NCBI RefSeq assembly: GCF_004361815.1
Contig: NZ_SNWA01000002.1
Coordinates: forward strand, 1,922,001-1,986,000
Length of the DNA: 64,000 nucleotides
DNA from: Paraburkholderia sp. BL10I2N1
GTDB lineage: Bacteria; Pseudomonadota; Gammaproteobacteria; Burkholderiales; Burkholderiaceae
Direction of reading: 5' to 3'
The position numbers and the translations under genes are program-made. Below, in pieces: positions 27,076 to 36,213 of the stretch; position 1 is the stretch's first letter; each line of letters opens with the position of its first letter. The notes beneath the pieces were generated by a model. It made no database searches. It saw nothing but the letters and a program-made list of their open reading frames with translations, and had not been told where the DNA came from.

Positions 27076-29265
27076 TCAAGGAGCGCATGCAACCAGCTCG
27101 CGCAGTTCATCGATATCGAACGGCTTCGCGAGAATCGGCACGCCAAGATGTTTCGCACGCTCGAGTTCGTCAGCGTAGCCCGTCATCAGTGCGATCCGTT
27201 GCGAGGGCCACGAACGTTGTACCGACTCGGCCAGATCGATGCCGCTCAGCCGGCCCGGCATCTGGATGTCCGACAACACCAGATCGAACGTATCGCCTTC
27301 GGCGAGGATCTCGAGGGCGGCGTCGGCGGTCAGTTCATGACGCACCTTGCAGCCGAATACTTCGAGGACGGCGGCGACACCCGCCGCGACCTCTTCGTTA
27401 TCTTCGACCAGCAGCACCGAGCCCTGCGTCGCGTCGGCGTCGTCGAGCGTCGCTCTCGCCGGCGGCTCGACCGGCGCAACCTCTCCGTGATACCGAGGCA
27501 GATAGAGGCGCACCGTCGTGCCTCGCCCTGGCACGCTGTCGATGCGTGCCGTCCCGCCCGCCTGCTCGCACGCGGCCAGCACCTGCGCAAGTCCCAGGCC
27601 TGTGCCTGCGCCGCTCACCTTGGTCGTAAAGAGCGGTTCGAACGCTCGCTGCGCGACGCTTTCCGTCATGCCTTCGCCATCGTCGGACAACGACACCAGC
27701 ACGTAGTCGCCGTCGGGCAGCATGGTATCGCTCGCGGTCAAACGCACGTTTTGACCGCGGATCACGAAGCGGCCACCGAGCGGCATCGCATCGCGCGCGT
27801 TCACGGCGATGTTGAGGATCGCGAATTCGAGTTCAGTCGCGTCGGCGAGCACAGGCCACAGATCGGGCACGACCTGCACACTCACGTGCACCTTATCGCC
27901 GACGGCCGTCTGAACCAGATTGGTTGTCGCCGGCAGCCAGCTGGCGAAGTCCACCGGTTCCTGCTTGAGCGGCTGCTTGCGCGCGACGCTCAACAGGCGC
28001 CGCGCCAGCGACTGTGCGCCAGCGGTCGCACGCTCGACCGCCACCACTTCCTTCTCCAGATCGTTGAAGCCTTTGCGACGCGCGAGCCCCATGTTCGTCG
28101 AGACGACCATCAGCAGATTATTGAAGTCATGAGCGACATTCGCGACGAGATTGCCCAGCGCGCCCATCCGGCGCAACTGGCGGCTCGACGCTTCCGCTGA
28201 AAGACGCATTGCCACTTCGGCTTGCCAGCGTTCCCAGGCGGCCTGTTCGGCTTTCAACTGACGCAGCGAGAACAGCACGAGTACGCAGAGTGCGATGCAC
28301 GGCACGGAGGTGATGGCCGCGATCAGCAGGTAATGCTGCCACCACTGCGTGAAGAGCACGTTTGTCGAGTAGCCTGCCACGACGTAAAGCGGATAGTTGC
28401 CGACGCGCCGGAACGACAGCAGTCGCTCGACGCCATCGACCGTCGACGTCATGCGAATGCGGCCAAACAGCAGGTTGTCGTGCAGCGCTCGCGTGAAGGG
28501 CGTCTCTTCGACTGGCATGACGTCCAGTTTGCCGGCGGGATAACGCGAAAGGATGGCGCCGTCGCGCCGGTACAGGCCGATCGCCACCGACGGATTTTCG
28601 CTGACCAGATCGTGATAGAAGTCGAAGAAGTACTTGCGCTGCAACGCGATCGATACGACGCCGAGAAAGCGTCCGTCTGCGGCAGCGGTGCGTCCCATGT
28701 TGGTGGTGAACACATCCGCCTGGCCGTTCGCGCCGCGCATCGGCAGCGAGAAATACGGCTCAGGACGGATGGCGCGCGCGGACTGGAAGTCGTCGCGGTT
28801 GGCAATCGAAACCCGCGGCACGGGGAAATAGCGGCTGCTTGCCAGCAGATCGCCGTTTGCGCCGAACAGGGAGATCGCCGCGATTTGCGGAAAGTCGCCG
28901 CCGATCGCGCCAAGACGCCGGTGCACCCGTTCTTCCTGCGCGCGGATCTGCTGGTCGTCGCTATCGTTGAGCAGGTCGACGATTCGTGTCGCCATCTCGC
29001 TGTTCAGATCCAGCACCTTGATCGCGTGTTCCTGTGCCACCCGGACGAGCCGGTCGATGACGTCGTTCGCATCAGTCGTGCGGCGCTGGTAGTCGTAATA
29101 GCCATAGCCAATCAGACACACTAGCGGAATCAGCACGGCTGCCGCGAGGACGACCAGCAGAATGCGCCGCGTCTCGGCAAAGTTGCGCGATGGCAGGGGC
29201 AGGTCGAGTGGTGTGGACTCGGTGGGGCGCAAGCTCGCAGTCTCCGTTGGTAACCAGATAGACAT
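27076..29265 (-). CDS. Hybrid sensor histidine kinase with extracytoplasmic sensor and receiver domain
   Basis: A 729-residue membrane sensor. The order is: TM1 (about 34-54), a large periplasmic Cache-like double-PAS sensor (55-305), TM2 (about 311-334), a dimerisation helix with the phosphorylated His379 in NVAHDFNNLL, an ATPase domain with N box NIAVNARDAM (485-494) and G boxes DDGEGM and GAGTGLGL, and a C-terminal receiver with Asp666 in LVLSDIQMP. This layout suits sensing of small organic acids or amino acids and signalling through the attached receiver; no separate response regulator is adjacent. Two copies of the dispersed motif lie just upstream. Confidence 0.9.
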   Translation of the reverse strand: MSIWLPTETASLRPTESTPLDLPLPSRNFAETRRILLVVLAAAVLIPLVCLIGYGYYDYQRRTTDANDVIDRLVRVAQEHAIKVLDLNSEMATRIVDLLNDSDDQQIRAQEERVHRRLGAIGGDFPQIAAISLFGANGDLLASSRYFPVPRVSIANRDDFQSARAIRPEPYFSLPMRGANGQADVFTTNMGRTAAADGRFLGVVSIALQRKYFFDFYHDLVSENPSVAIGLYRRDGAILSRYPAGKLDVMPVEETPFTRALHDNLLFGRIRMTSTVDGVERLLSFRRVGNYPLYVVAGYSTNVLFTQWWQHYLLIAAITSVPCIALCVLVLFSLRQLKAEQAAWERWQAEVAMRLSAEASSRQLRRMGALGNLVANVAHDFNNLLMVVSTNMGLARRKGFNDLEKEVVAVERATAGAQSLARRLLSVARKQPLKQEPVDFASWLPATTNLVQTAVGDKVHVSVQVVPDLWPVLADATELEFAILNIAVNARDAMPLGGRFVIRGQNVRLTASDTMLPDGDYVLVSLSDDGEGMTESVAQRAFEPLFTTKVSGAGTGLGLAQVLAACEQAGGTARIDSVPGRGTTVRLYLPRYHGEVAPVEPPARATLDDADATQGSVLLVEDNEEVAAGVAAVLEVFGCKVRHELTADAALEILAEGDTFDLVLSDIQMPGRLSGIDLAESVQRSWPSQRIALMTGYADELERAKHLGVPILAKPFDIDELRELVACAP

Positions 29266-29329
29266 CGTACCCGGTACGCGCCCTCGGGCCGCAATTCCCG
29301 GGTCGAGAGACAGCGATACGGACCGACAA

Positions 29330-29349
29330 TGGTGAGAACATTCGGGAGC
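29330..29349 (+). repeat. Dispersed 20-bp intergenic motif, copy F
   Basis: TGGTGAGAACATTCGGGAGC. It forms a tandem pair with copy G, 44 bases start to start. Confidence 0.72.
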
Positions 29350-29373
29350 GCTGGCGAGGGCGTTTTGTATGAA

Positions 29374-29393
29374 AGGTGAGGATATTCGGGATC
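29374..29393 (+). repeat. Dispersed 20-bp intergenic motif, copy G
   Basis: AGGTGAGGATATTCGGGATC. It has one change in the left core (GAGG for GAGA). Confidence 0.68.
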
Positions 29394-29539
29394 AGCAGAT
29401 CGGTGATCGTGTCAACAGCTATAGCGTTGCTCAGGCCCAGCCGGCGGCTGCAAAGGAATTCTCTGCAGCGAGCTGGCATCGATCGCAGGCGGTGGTGTAC
29501 CGTGCGTAAAGTCATTCATGTGAATCGGGAGTTTCCTCG

Positions 29540-30031
29540 ATGGCACGCATCGGACATACCGCAATACTGGCGTCTGGCATATTGCTTGCCATGCTGTTTT
29601 CCGCTCCCGTGGTGAAAGCGCAATCGCAAACCTAGGCGAGCTGTCCGAGCCCTGCCGAAGCAGAGCAGAACCACCAGGTCGTGCTTACATTTCAGGAGCA
29701 GTTTTTCAATCAGCATGACCTGAGCGCCGCGGATCGCTACGTCGCCGAAAACTATGTGCAGCACAATCCGACGGTTGCGGACGGTCGCAAGGCGTTCAGC
29801 GAAACCTTCGCGAAAGTCTTCGACCGAAACCCGCAGGCGCATTCGCAGATCATCCGCTCCGCGGTCGATTGCGATCTGGTGTATGTCCATCTGCATTCCA
29901 CAGCGAATCCAGCGGATCGTGGCCGCGCTATCGTGAACATCTATCGTGTCAAGGGCGGCAAGATCACCGAACACTGGGACGTCATCCAGGCGGTGCCGGA
30001 GCAGTCGGCGAACACGAATACGATGTTCTGA
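29540..30031 (+). pseudogene. Exported SnoaL-like (NTF2 fold) protein interrupted by an in-frame TAG
   Basis: The frame opens at ATG 29540 with a typical signal peptide (MARIGHTAILASGILLAM, ending VVKAQS). It is stopped by TAG at 29633-29635 (codon 32) and continues in the same frame to 30031. The second part reads VLTFQEQFFNQHDLSAADRY and AENYVQHNP, the SnoaL-like polyketide-cyclase fold common in small exported proteins. The break falls right after the signal cleavage region. A GTG at 29681 could restart translation without a signal. Either a real nonsense mutation, a sequencing error or amber readthrough would fit; I call it a pseudogene. AGT-TTCCTCG before the ATG is a poor ribosome site; GGGAG at 29528 is the likely one. 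Confidence 0.75.
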
Positions 30032-30302
30032 GCGAGCCTCGATAAAGGCGCGCATACGAAGCCAAGCTGTACCGGGTGTCGAGCGCGTCGGCCTGCATCA
30101 CATCGACAAACGATTAACGCGATACGCATAAAGTCACTACCTGTACCCCCTTTTTCGTTTTTTTTTGCGAATTGTTTGCCGGGATTCTGTGCGAGCATAA
30201 AGACGCCGGGCTTTGCGTGGCTATCACGCATACGCCCTTGGCCAATAACAGGCTGATGGCATTCGATCAGCCAACGCTGCATCTCTCGCAAGGAATCTCG
30301 CC

Positions 30303-32492
30303 GTGAAAGTATCTTCCTTTCTCGCGGCGTCGGTACTGGTTTGGCAGTCTTTGCTGCCGGTGGCATCGCACGCGCAATCGCAACTGAATTACACGACCTC
30401 CTGGATCGGCAACAGCTTCGGCTTCGGCGACGGCAAATGGGTTCAGCAGGACGTCGAGGCGATCAGCGTCGCGCCCGACGGCACGGTCTACACCAATGCT
30501 CCATGGGACGAAAGCGGCAGTGAAATTGCCGCATACCGCAATGGCGACAAGCTTGCCGTCGCTGGATCGACGCACGGCTGGGGCAACACAGGTGGCGACG
30601 CGATCGCGACGAATCAGACGTACCTGTATGCGGCGATGTCGATCGGCAATGGGAAGAATGGACTCGTCGGGGCCGACTATCCGCCGAGAGACCAGACGTG
30701 GTTCGGCATCACGCGGCGCTCGCTCGCGAACATCGCTGCCGGCGTACCGTTCGCAGGCGGCATTGGCAACAGCGCGAACGCGACGAAGAACAGCTTCCTG
30801 CTGCTGAACGCAGTGCCGACCGGCACCGATGCGGGCATTCGCGGGCTCGCTGCAACCAGCACGGAACTGTACGTCGCCGATACCTACGGCAACCGGATCG
30901 TGGTGCTCGATGCCCAAACCATGCAGCCCTTGCGTTCGTGGAGCGTCACTTCGCCGGGTCGCATTGCGATCGATACCGATTCGACGCTGTGGGTGATACA
31001 GGGGCTGCGCTCGCCGGGCGGCATGGGCGTCGCGCATTACTCCGCGAACGGCGCGCTTCTGTCGGGCACGCTTGCGCTGCCTGCGTCGGCGATACCGACT
31101 GATGTTGCGATCGCGCCGTCCGGCCAGATCCTCGTGGCCGACAACGGACCGATGCAGCAAATCCTTGTCTTCAACAAGCTCGCAAGTGGGCAGACGCAGC
31201 AGGACGTATCGATCGGCACCCTCTCGGGCATCTTCCACGCAACAAAGGGCGAGACCGGGCCGATGCGGCTTAACGGCGTCACGGGCATCGGTTTCGACCA
31301 ATCGAACAACCTGTACATCGCGCAGAACAACTTCGGCCCGCGTCCGTTCGGCTCGGGTTACACCGGCGACGGCACGGTGCTCGAAAGCTATGCGTTCGGT
31401 ACGCGCTCGCTGAACTGGCATCTGCACGGTCTGACCTTCGTGGATAGCGCGGCGTTCGACCCCGGATCGCCAAGCGACGTCTATACCGGCTCGAAGCATT
31501 TCACGCTCGACTACAGCCGGCCGCCCGGGCAGGAATGGTCGTACAAGGCGTACACGATGAACCGCTTCGACTATCCGGACGATCCGTCGCTGCATCTGCC
31601 GCGTAACGTGCGCGGCTCGCCGATGTTGCGCAGGATCAACGGCAATCTGTATCTGTACACGCTCGACATGAATGCGCATTACCTCGCCGTCTATCGCTTC
31701 AATCCTGCAACCGATGGTGAGGTCGCGATTCCTTCCGGGCTGCTCGCGCAGAACCCGGTGCCGGGCGGCTGGCCCGCAGGTCAGCCGACTTACGGCGAAT
31801 GGATGTGGCGCGACATCAATGGCGACGGTCACGTCGATGCGAGCGAGATCACCGGCAATCCGTCGACGGGCAGCACGGTCGGCAACGGCTTCTACTGGGT
31901 CGATACGCACGGCAACATCTGGCAGGCGACACCGGTTAGCGGCATTCGCGAGATGCCGCTGCAGGGCTTCGACCCGGTGGGCAACCCCATCTACCAGTAT
32001 TCGGCGTCGAAGATGTTCCCGATGCCGCAACCGTTCACGCGTATCGCGCGCATCGTCTATATCGCCCGGACGGACACGATGTATATCTCCGGTTTCACAG
32101 CCGCCGTGCCGTGGGACAGTGCGCACTGGAAAGAAGCCGGCCCTGTGCTCGCGCGCTACGACAACTGGACGAGCGGCACGCCGTCGATGCAGTACGCGAT
32201 CTCGCTGCCGTGGAGCACGCAGACTGCGCCTCAGGTCACGCCGGTGGGCGTCGCCGTGGCGGGCAACTACATTTTCGTCGCGGAACTCTATACGCCGAAG
32301 GTCGATGTCTATGACGCGCGCACAGGCCAGCCGGTCGGTTATATGACGCCCGGCGCGAACGTCGGCAACACGTCGGGCTGGGTCGACATCTATCTCGGCA
32401 TCAGCGCGGTGCAGCGTGCGAACGGCGAGTATGTCGTGGCCCTGGAAGACGACGCACGCGCCAAAATCCTGATGTATCGATGGACGCCGTGA
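30303..32492 (+). CDS. Secreted beta-propeller (NHL-like repeat) protein
   Basis: A 729-residue protein with a signal peptide (cut after SHA, residue 24). The body holds NHL/SMP-30-like blades with repeated patterns such as AISVAPDGTVYTNAPWD, RGLAATSTELYVADTYGNRIVVLD, PTDVAIAPSGQILVADNG and GVTGIGFDQSNNLYIAQNN. A calcium-loop-like DINGDGHVDASE near residue 505 resembles a dockerin/EF-hand site. Such proteins act outside the cytoplasm as binding scaffolds or lactonase-like enzymes, but no catalytic set is clear. AAGGA lies before the GTG-ATG region. It stands alone after a 271-bp gap and ends before an 8-bp inverted repeat. Confidence 0.8.
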   Translation: MKVSSFLAASVLVWQSLLPVASHAQSQLNYTTSWIGNSFGFGDGKWVQQDVEAISVAPDGTVYTNAPWDESGSEIAAYRNGDKLAVAGSTHGWGNTGGDAIATNQTYLYAAMSIGNGKNGLVGADYPPRDQTWFGITRRSLANIAAGVPFAGGIGNSANATKNSFLLLNAVPTGTDAGIRGLAATSTELYVADTYGNRIVVLDAQTMQPLRSWSVTSPGRIAIDTDSTLWVIQGLRSPGGMGVAHYSANGALLSGTLALPASAIPTDVAIAPSGQILVADNGPMQQILVFNKLASGQTQQDVSIGTLSGIFHATKGETGPMRLNGVTGIGFDQSNNLYIAQNNFGPRPFGSGYTGDGTVLESYAFGTRSLNWHLHGLTFVDSAAFDPGSPSDVYTGSKHFTLDYSRPPGQEWSYKAYTMNRFDYPDDPSLHLPRNVRGSPMLRRINGNLYLYTLDMNAHYLAVYRFNPATDGEVAIPSGLLAQNPVPGGWPAGQPTYGEWMWRDINGDGHVDASEITGNPSTGSTVGNGFYWVDTHGNIWQATPVSGIREMPLQGFDPVGNPIYQYSASKMFPMPQPFTRIARIVYIARTDTMYISGFTAAVPWDSAHWKEAGPVLARYDNWTSGTPSMQYAISLPWSTQTAPQVTPVGVAVAGNYIFVAELYTPKVDVYDARTGQPVGYMTPGANVGNTSGWVDIYLGISAVQRANGEYVVALEDDARAKILMYRWTP

Positions 32493-32525
32493 CGTCGGTG
32501 CTGCGACGAATGGACGATCATCCGC

Positions 32526-32552
32526 GATCGGTATATAACAACATTACCGATC
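32526..32552. promoter_or_regulatory. Inverted repeat between propeller gene and small ORF
   Basis: GATCGGTA and TACCGATC are perfect 8-bp arms, 11 AT-rich bases apart, 33 bases after the propeller stop and 28 bases before the next gene. It could be an operator for the small gene or a transcript hairpin; there is no T-run. Confidence 0.45.
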
Positions 32553-32580
32553 CGTTCAGCGGTCATTCAACAGGGAGCGA

Positions 32581-32847
32581 GTGTCCATCATGACGCGCGA
32601 TGTGTCGAACAAACCGGAAACAGGCGAACGGCCTGACCTGGAACACCTGGACGCGGCCGTCAGTCACGTCGATCAGCTGGTGTCATCGGGAAATATCGCG
32701 GCCGGCGCCGCGAAGGGCATCCTTTACAGCCTGATCGAAACGCTGGGTACGCTCGTCGGCGATCCCGACCTGCCAGCGCATGCGCGCTCCGGCTACGAAG
32801 GGCTGCTCGAAACCGCTCGCGAACTGCGGGCCAAACTCGAACATTAG
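32581..32847 (+). CDS. Small conserved-looking hypothetical protein
   Basis: An 88-residue (GTG 32581) or 85-residue (ATG 32590) acidic protein. GGGAG lies three bases before the GTG and twelve before the ATG, so the start is open. The centre HLDAAVSHVDQLVSSGNIAAGAAKGILYSLIETLGTLVGDP looks all-helical. No function recognised. An inverted repeat lies just upstream. Confidence 0.6.
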   Translation: MSIMTRDVSNKPETGERPDLEHLDAAVSHVDQLVSSGNIAAGAAKGILYSLIETLGTLVGDPDLPAHARSGYEGLLETARELRAKLEH

Positions 32848-32914
32848 CCGTCCCTTCGGGCGCCAGCCTGCAGTGGCTCGCTGCGGCGAGTTGTCTGGCT
32901 TGCGTCCGTGTGCC

Positions 32915-34126
32915 TCATCCGGCAGCGCTGAATGCAGCCAGCACATCCTTCGGCGCCGACGTAATCTGCAATTCCGGCGTGCCGTGCCAGTCAGCGCAGC
33001 GCTGAAGCGCGCGCCGCAGGTCCGCGATCAGGCGCACGCTCAGCCGCACGTTGGGTTCGAGATGGAACGATTTGAGTTCGAAGATGCCGCTCGCCCGATG
33101 AGCCTTTGCATCGACTCTGCCGACCAGTTTCCCGCGACTCAGCAGCGGCAGCACGAAGTAGCCATACTTGCGCTTCGCGGCAGGCGTATAGCACTCGATC
33201 GCGTAGTCGAAGTCGAATAGCGCGGCCACGCGTTTGCGATCCCAGACAACGGGATCGAACGGCGACAGCACCGTCGTGACAGTCGACGCGAGCTGCCCGT
33301 TGCTGGCGTCGTCGATCATCGGTGCGAACTCGCGGTGCACGAACGTGTCCTGTTTCCATCCTTCCACGCGTACCTGTTCCAGTTTGCCTTCGTCCGCGAG
33401 TGCGTGCAGCGCGTCCGCATACGGCCGGCGCGGCAGCCGGTAGTAATCCGCGACCCAGTCGGCGCGCGCAATGCCGAGCGCGCGGCAGGTGCGCCGCAGC
33501 AGTTCACGCGAAGCAGCCTCGACCGGTTGCAGATCGCGCGCGTCGTCCCAGCCAGGCAGCACGCGTTCAGTCACGTCGTAGATACGATGAAAGTTCTGGC
33601 GCGCGGCCACCATCAACTGCCCCGTGGCGAACAGCACCTCAAGATGACGCTTTTCCGGTTTCCAGTCCCACCAGCCGTTGCCTTTGCCGCCTTCGCGCGC
33701 AAAATCCGCTGCGCGCACCGGGCCATTCAGGCGGATATGGTCGAGCAGGTTGTCGATGTCCACGCGATGGCGCGCATGCCAGTCGGCAGCGTATTTCCAG
33801 CCCATGCCGCCCGGATCGAGCATCCGGTGACGCAGCAACCCGTAGTCCTCGATCGGCACGAAGCAGGCTTCGTGCGACCAGTACTCAAACAGCTTGCCCT
33901 CGGCGAGATGGGCGTCAAGCCATTGCGGATCGTACGCGCCGAGCCGGCTGAACAGCACGAGATAGGGGCTGCGCGCGACCACGTGGATCGTGTCGATCTG
34001 CAACTGCGCCATGCGGCGGATCGCAACCAGGACGTCGTCTTTCATCGCCTTGCGGCGCGGTGGAACGAGCAGGCCCTGGGCGGCCAGATGAAGGGTGCGG
34101 GCAGCGGAGAGCGGGACGATCTTCAC
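32915..34126 (-). CDS. YcaQ/AlkX-type winged-helix DNA glycosylase family protein
   Basis: A 403-residue protein of the HTH_42 (DUF1006) family, which includes AlkZ and E. coli YcaQ, glycosylases that unhook DNA interstrand crosslinks. The catalytic-loop motif is visible as QLQID (41-45), followed by TIHVVARSPYLVLFSRLG, the typical family block. Other blocks, FEYWSHEACFVPIEDY and LSPFDPVVWDRKR, also match. Length agrees with YcaQ (about 410). It may act in repair of alkylation crosslinks. The Ogt gene four kilobases away is a second alkylation-repair gene, but not in the same operon. Confidence 0.88.
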   Translation of the reverse strand: MKIVPLSAARTLHLAAQGLLVPPRRKAMKDDVLVAIRRMAQLQIDTIHVVARSPYLVLFSRLGAYDPQWLDAHLAEGKLFEYWSHEACFVPIEDYGLLRHRMLDPGGMGWKYAADWHARHRVDIDNLLDHIRLNGPVRAADFAREGGKGNGWWDWKPEKRHLEVLFATGQLMVAARQNFHRIYDVTERVLPGWDDARDLQPVEAASRELLRRTCRALGIARADWVADYYRLPRRPYADALHALADEGKLEQVRVEGWKQDTFVHREFAPMIDDASNGQLASTVTTVLSPFDPVVWDRKRVAALFDFDYAIECYTPAAKRKYGYFVLPLLSRGKLVGRVDAKAHRASGIFELKSFHLEPNVRLSVRLIADLRRALQRCADWHGTPELQITSAPKDVLAAFSAAG

Positions 34127-34450
34127 GTGGCGGCGGTCGGCATCGTGACGTCAGTGGGTGGGTGCGTCATGAGCCGGCGGAGGCTTGCCGATTGCCACGC
34201 AGAACAGCCGTTACTGTAGCCCGAACATGAGAAGAGGGTGGATGCCGGTCGCGTGATCTGCGCCGGCGCAGGCGTTCCGTGCGAGATGAAATCAGCGGTC
34301 ACGCCCATGATGATCCAGAGCAATCGAAAGCTGTCGATTGGCTGACCGGATTATTACAAAACAGAAAGCATGACGGGTGCAAACAAAACGTCGTGTGTGT
34401 AACAGCAGGTAAATCGCCTCAGGCGGCACGCCCCGGCACGACGAAGGGCT
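34127..34450. other. Intergenic spacer (324 bp)
   Basis: Between two minus-strand genes: the YcaQ-like gene start and the end of the thioredoxin-reductase-like gene. I see no gene, repeat or clear hairpin. It includes an AT-richer stretch around 34340-34410. Confidence 0.5.
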
Positions 34451-36175
34451 TCACGCCCCCAGCGCCACGGCCTCGCCTGCGGCAACCGCGAGCATTTGAT
34501 GAATCTGCGCCACCACAGCTGCGCCTTCGCCGACAGCCGCAGCCACGCGCTTGGTCGATCCTGCACGCGCATCGCCGATGGCGTAGACGCCTTCGACGGT
34601 CGTCGCCAGGTCGCAGCCCGATCCGGCACCGAGACCGGTTAGCACGAAGCCCTTCTGATCCAGTTGGACACCGCATGTACGAAGCCATTCGGTATTCGGA
34701 TCGGCGCCGGTAAAGAGGAACAGATGGCGCGTGTCGAAACGACTGGTGCCGTCCGGCAGCGGCGACTTCAGGATGACGGAGGCGAGTCCGCTTTCGTCGG
34801 CTTCGAGCCGGCCGATTTCCGAGCGCGGATGGATGGTGACGTTCGGCAGCGACTCGATGCGGTCGATCAGGTAGCGCGACATCGTCGATTCGAACCCGCT
34901 CTTGCGGATCAGCACATGGACATGCTTGGCGTGCGTCGCCAAATAGACGATGCCCTGACCGGCCGAATTGCCGCCTCCGACCAGCACGATTTCTTCGTGC
35001 TTGCACAGTTTCGCCTCGACGGGCGATGCCCAGTAGTACACGCCGCGTCCGTCAAACCGTTCGAGGCCTTCGAGTGCCGGCCGACGATACACCGCGCCGG
35101 TCGCAATCACGACCGTGCGCGACAGCACGCTGCCGCCGCAAGTCAGGGCGAGCCGATGCGGTCGTTCTTCGCAGTGCAGCGTCTTGACCTTCACCGGAAT
35201 CGCCACGTGCGCGCCGAACTTCTGCGCCTGTACGAACGCGCGGCCTGCGAGCGCCTGACCGGAGATGCCGGTTGGAAAGCCGAGATAGTTTTCGATGCGC
35301 GAGCTGGCGCCTGCCTGGCCGCCCGGAGCGCGGCTGTCGAGCACAATCACCGACAGCCCTTCCGAGGCTGCGTACACGGCAGTCGCGAGCCCAGCCGGCC
35401 CGGCGCCGACGATTGCCACGTCGTACACGTGCGACGAGTCGAGATCGGGCAGGAGGCCGAGGCAGGTGGCGAGTTCGGGATCGCTCGGGTGATACAGCAC
35501 GGAGCCGTCGGGACAGATCACGAGCGGCAGGTCTTCGTGACTTGCTGCGAACTGCTCGATGAGCCGAAGCGCGTCTTCGTCGCGGTCGTCGATGACCATG
35601 TGCGGATGGCCGTTGCGCGAAAGAAATCCTTGCAGGGAAACGAGCCGCGCGTCATTGCGCTTTCCAACGAGAATCGGGCCACCGGCCCCTTTCTCGATCA
35701 GCGACACGCGACGCAGGATCAACGCCCGCATGATGCGCTCGCCGAGTTCGGCATCCGCGACGATCAGTGCGCGCAGCCGTTCGGGCGGGATCAGCAGCGA
35801 CTCGACCGGCGCGGTCGCCGTGCCGTTGACCAGCGCAGGCCGTCCCGACAACTGTCCGACTTCGGCGAGGAAATGCCCCGGGCCATGTTCGGCAATGAAC
35901 AGCTCGCGTCCGAGGCCGTCACGCTGGGTCAACCTGACTGAACCCGTCAGTATCACGAACATGCCGGGGCCGACCTCGCCGGTGCGGAACAGCAGGTCGC
36001 CCGTGTTCCACTGGTGAATCGAGCCGAAACGGCGCAGGCGGTTGATTTCCTCGCCGGTGAGATGCGGGAACATCTGATGGTGCCGGGTGTTCAAGTTCGA
36101 GAATGGCGCTTCGGCGACGACGGTTGGCCGCTCAGGCGTCACCTCTTGTCCTTCAATGTCCTGAATCGCAAGCAT
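34451..36175 (-). CDS. cNMP-binding / thioredoxin-reductase-like fusion lacking the redox CxxC
   Basis: A 574-residue fusion. Residues 25-150 form a cyclic-nucleotide-binding domain (RFGSIHQWNTGDLLFRTGEVGPGM). Residues 165-245 resemble a thioredoxin-like segment, and 250-574 a thioredoxin-reductase core with the FAD motif GAGPAG (257-262) and NADPH motif GGGNSAGQG (400-408). The CATC redox pair of true TrxR is replaced by YYWASPVEAKLC (380-391), so it cannot be a standard thioredoxin reductase; ferredoxin/flavodoxin reductase-type or sensor roles are possible. AAGGAG seven bases before the ATG fixes the start at 36175, excluding longer reading frames. It follows the DedA-rhodanese gene. Confidence 0.85.
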   Translation of the reverse strand: MLAIQDIEGQEVTPERPTVVAEAPFSNLNTRHHQMFPHLTGEEINRLRRFGSIHQWNTGDLLFRTGEVGPGMFVILTGSVRLTQRDGLGRELFIAEHGPGHFLAEVGQLSGRPALVNGTATAPVESLLIPPERLRALIVADAELGERIMRALILRRVSLIEKGAGGPILVGKRNDARLVSLQGFLSRNGHPHMVIDDRDEDALRLIEQFAASHEDLPLVICPDGSVLYHPSDPELATCLGLLPDLDSSHVYDVAIVGAGPAGLATAVYAASEGLSVIVLDSRAPGGQAGASSRIENYLGFPTGISGQALAGRAFVQAQKFGAHVAIPVKVKTLHCEERPHRLALTCGGSVLSRTVVIATGAVYRRPALEGLERFDGRGVYYWASPVEAKLCKHEEIVLVGGGNSAGQGIVYLATHAKHVHVLIRKSGFESTMSRYLIDRIESLPNVTIHPRSEIGRLEADESGLASVILKSPLPDGTSRFDTRHLFLFTGADPNTEWLRTCGVQLDQKGFVLTGLGAGSGCDLATTVEGVYAIGDARAGSTKRVAAAVGEGAAVVAQIHQMLAVAAGEAVALGA

Positions 36176-36213
36176 CAAACGGCTCCTTGCTTTTTCCATA
36201 TGACGGGGGGCGA

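Noticed and set aside
27013..28200. A 395-codon frame antisense to the hybrid kinase
   Set aside because: Low-quality Arg/His/Gln-rich sequence opposite well-formed kinase motifs.
30267..32126. A 619-codon open frame antisense to the propeller gene
   Set aside because: The composition is Arg/His/Ala/Val-biased without motifs. The plus-strand frame has a signal peptide and repeats.
34664..35941. A 425-codon frame antisense to the cNMP/TrxR-like gene
   Set aside because: It mirrors the third-position bias of the true gene; no domain seen.
36054..36070. GGTGAGATGCGGGAAC resembling the dispersed motif
   Set aside because: It lies inside the cNMP-domain coding sequence and lacks the TTCGGGA half.
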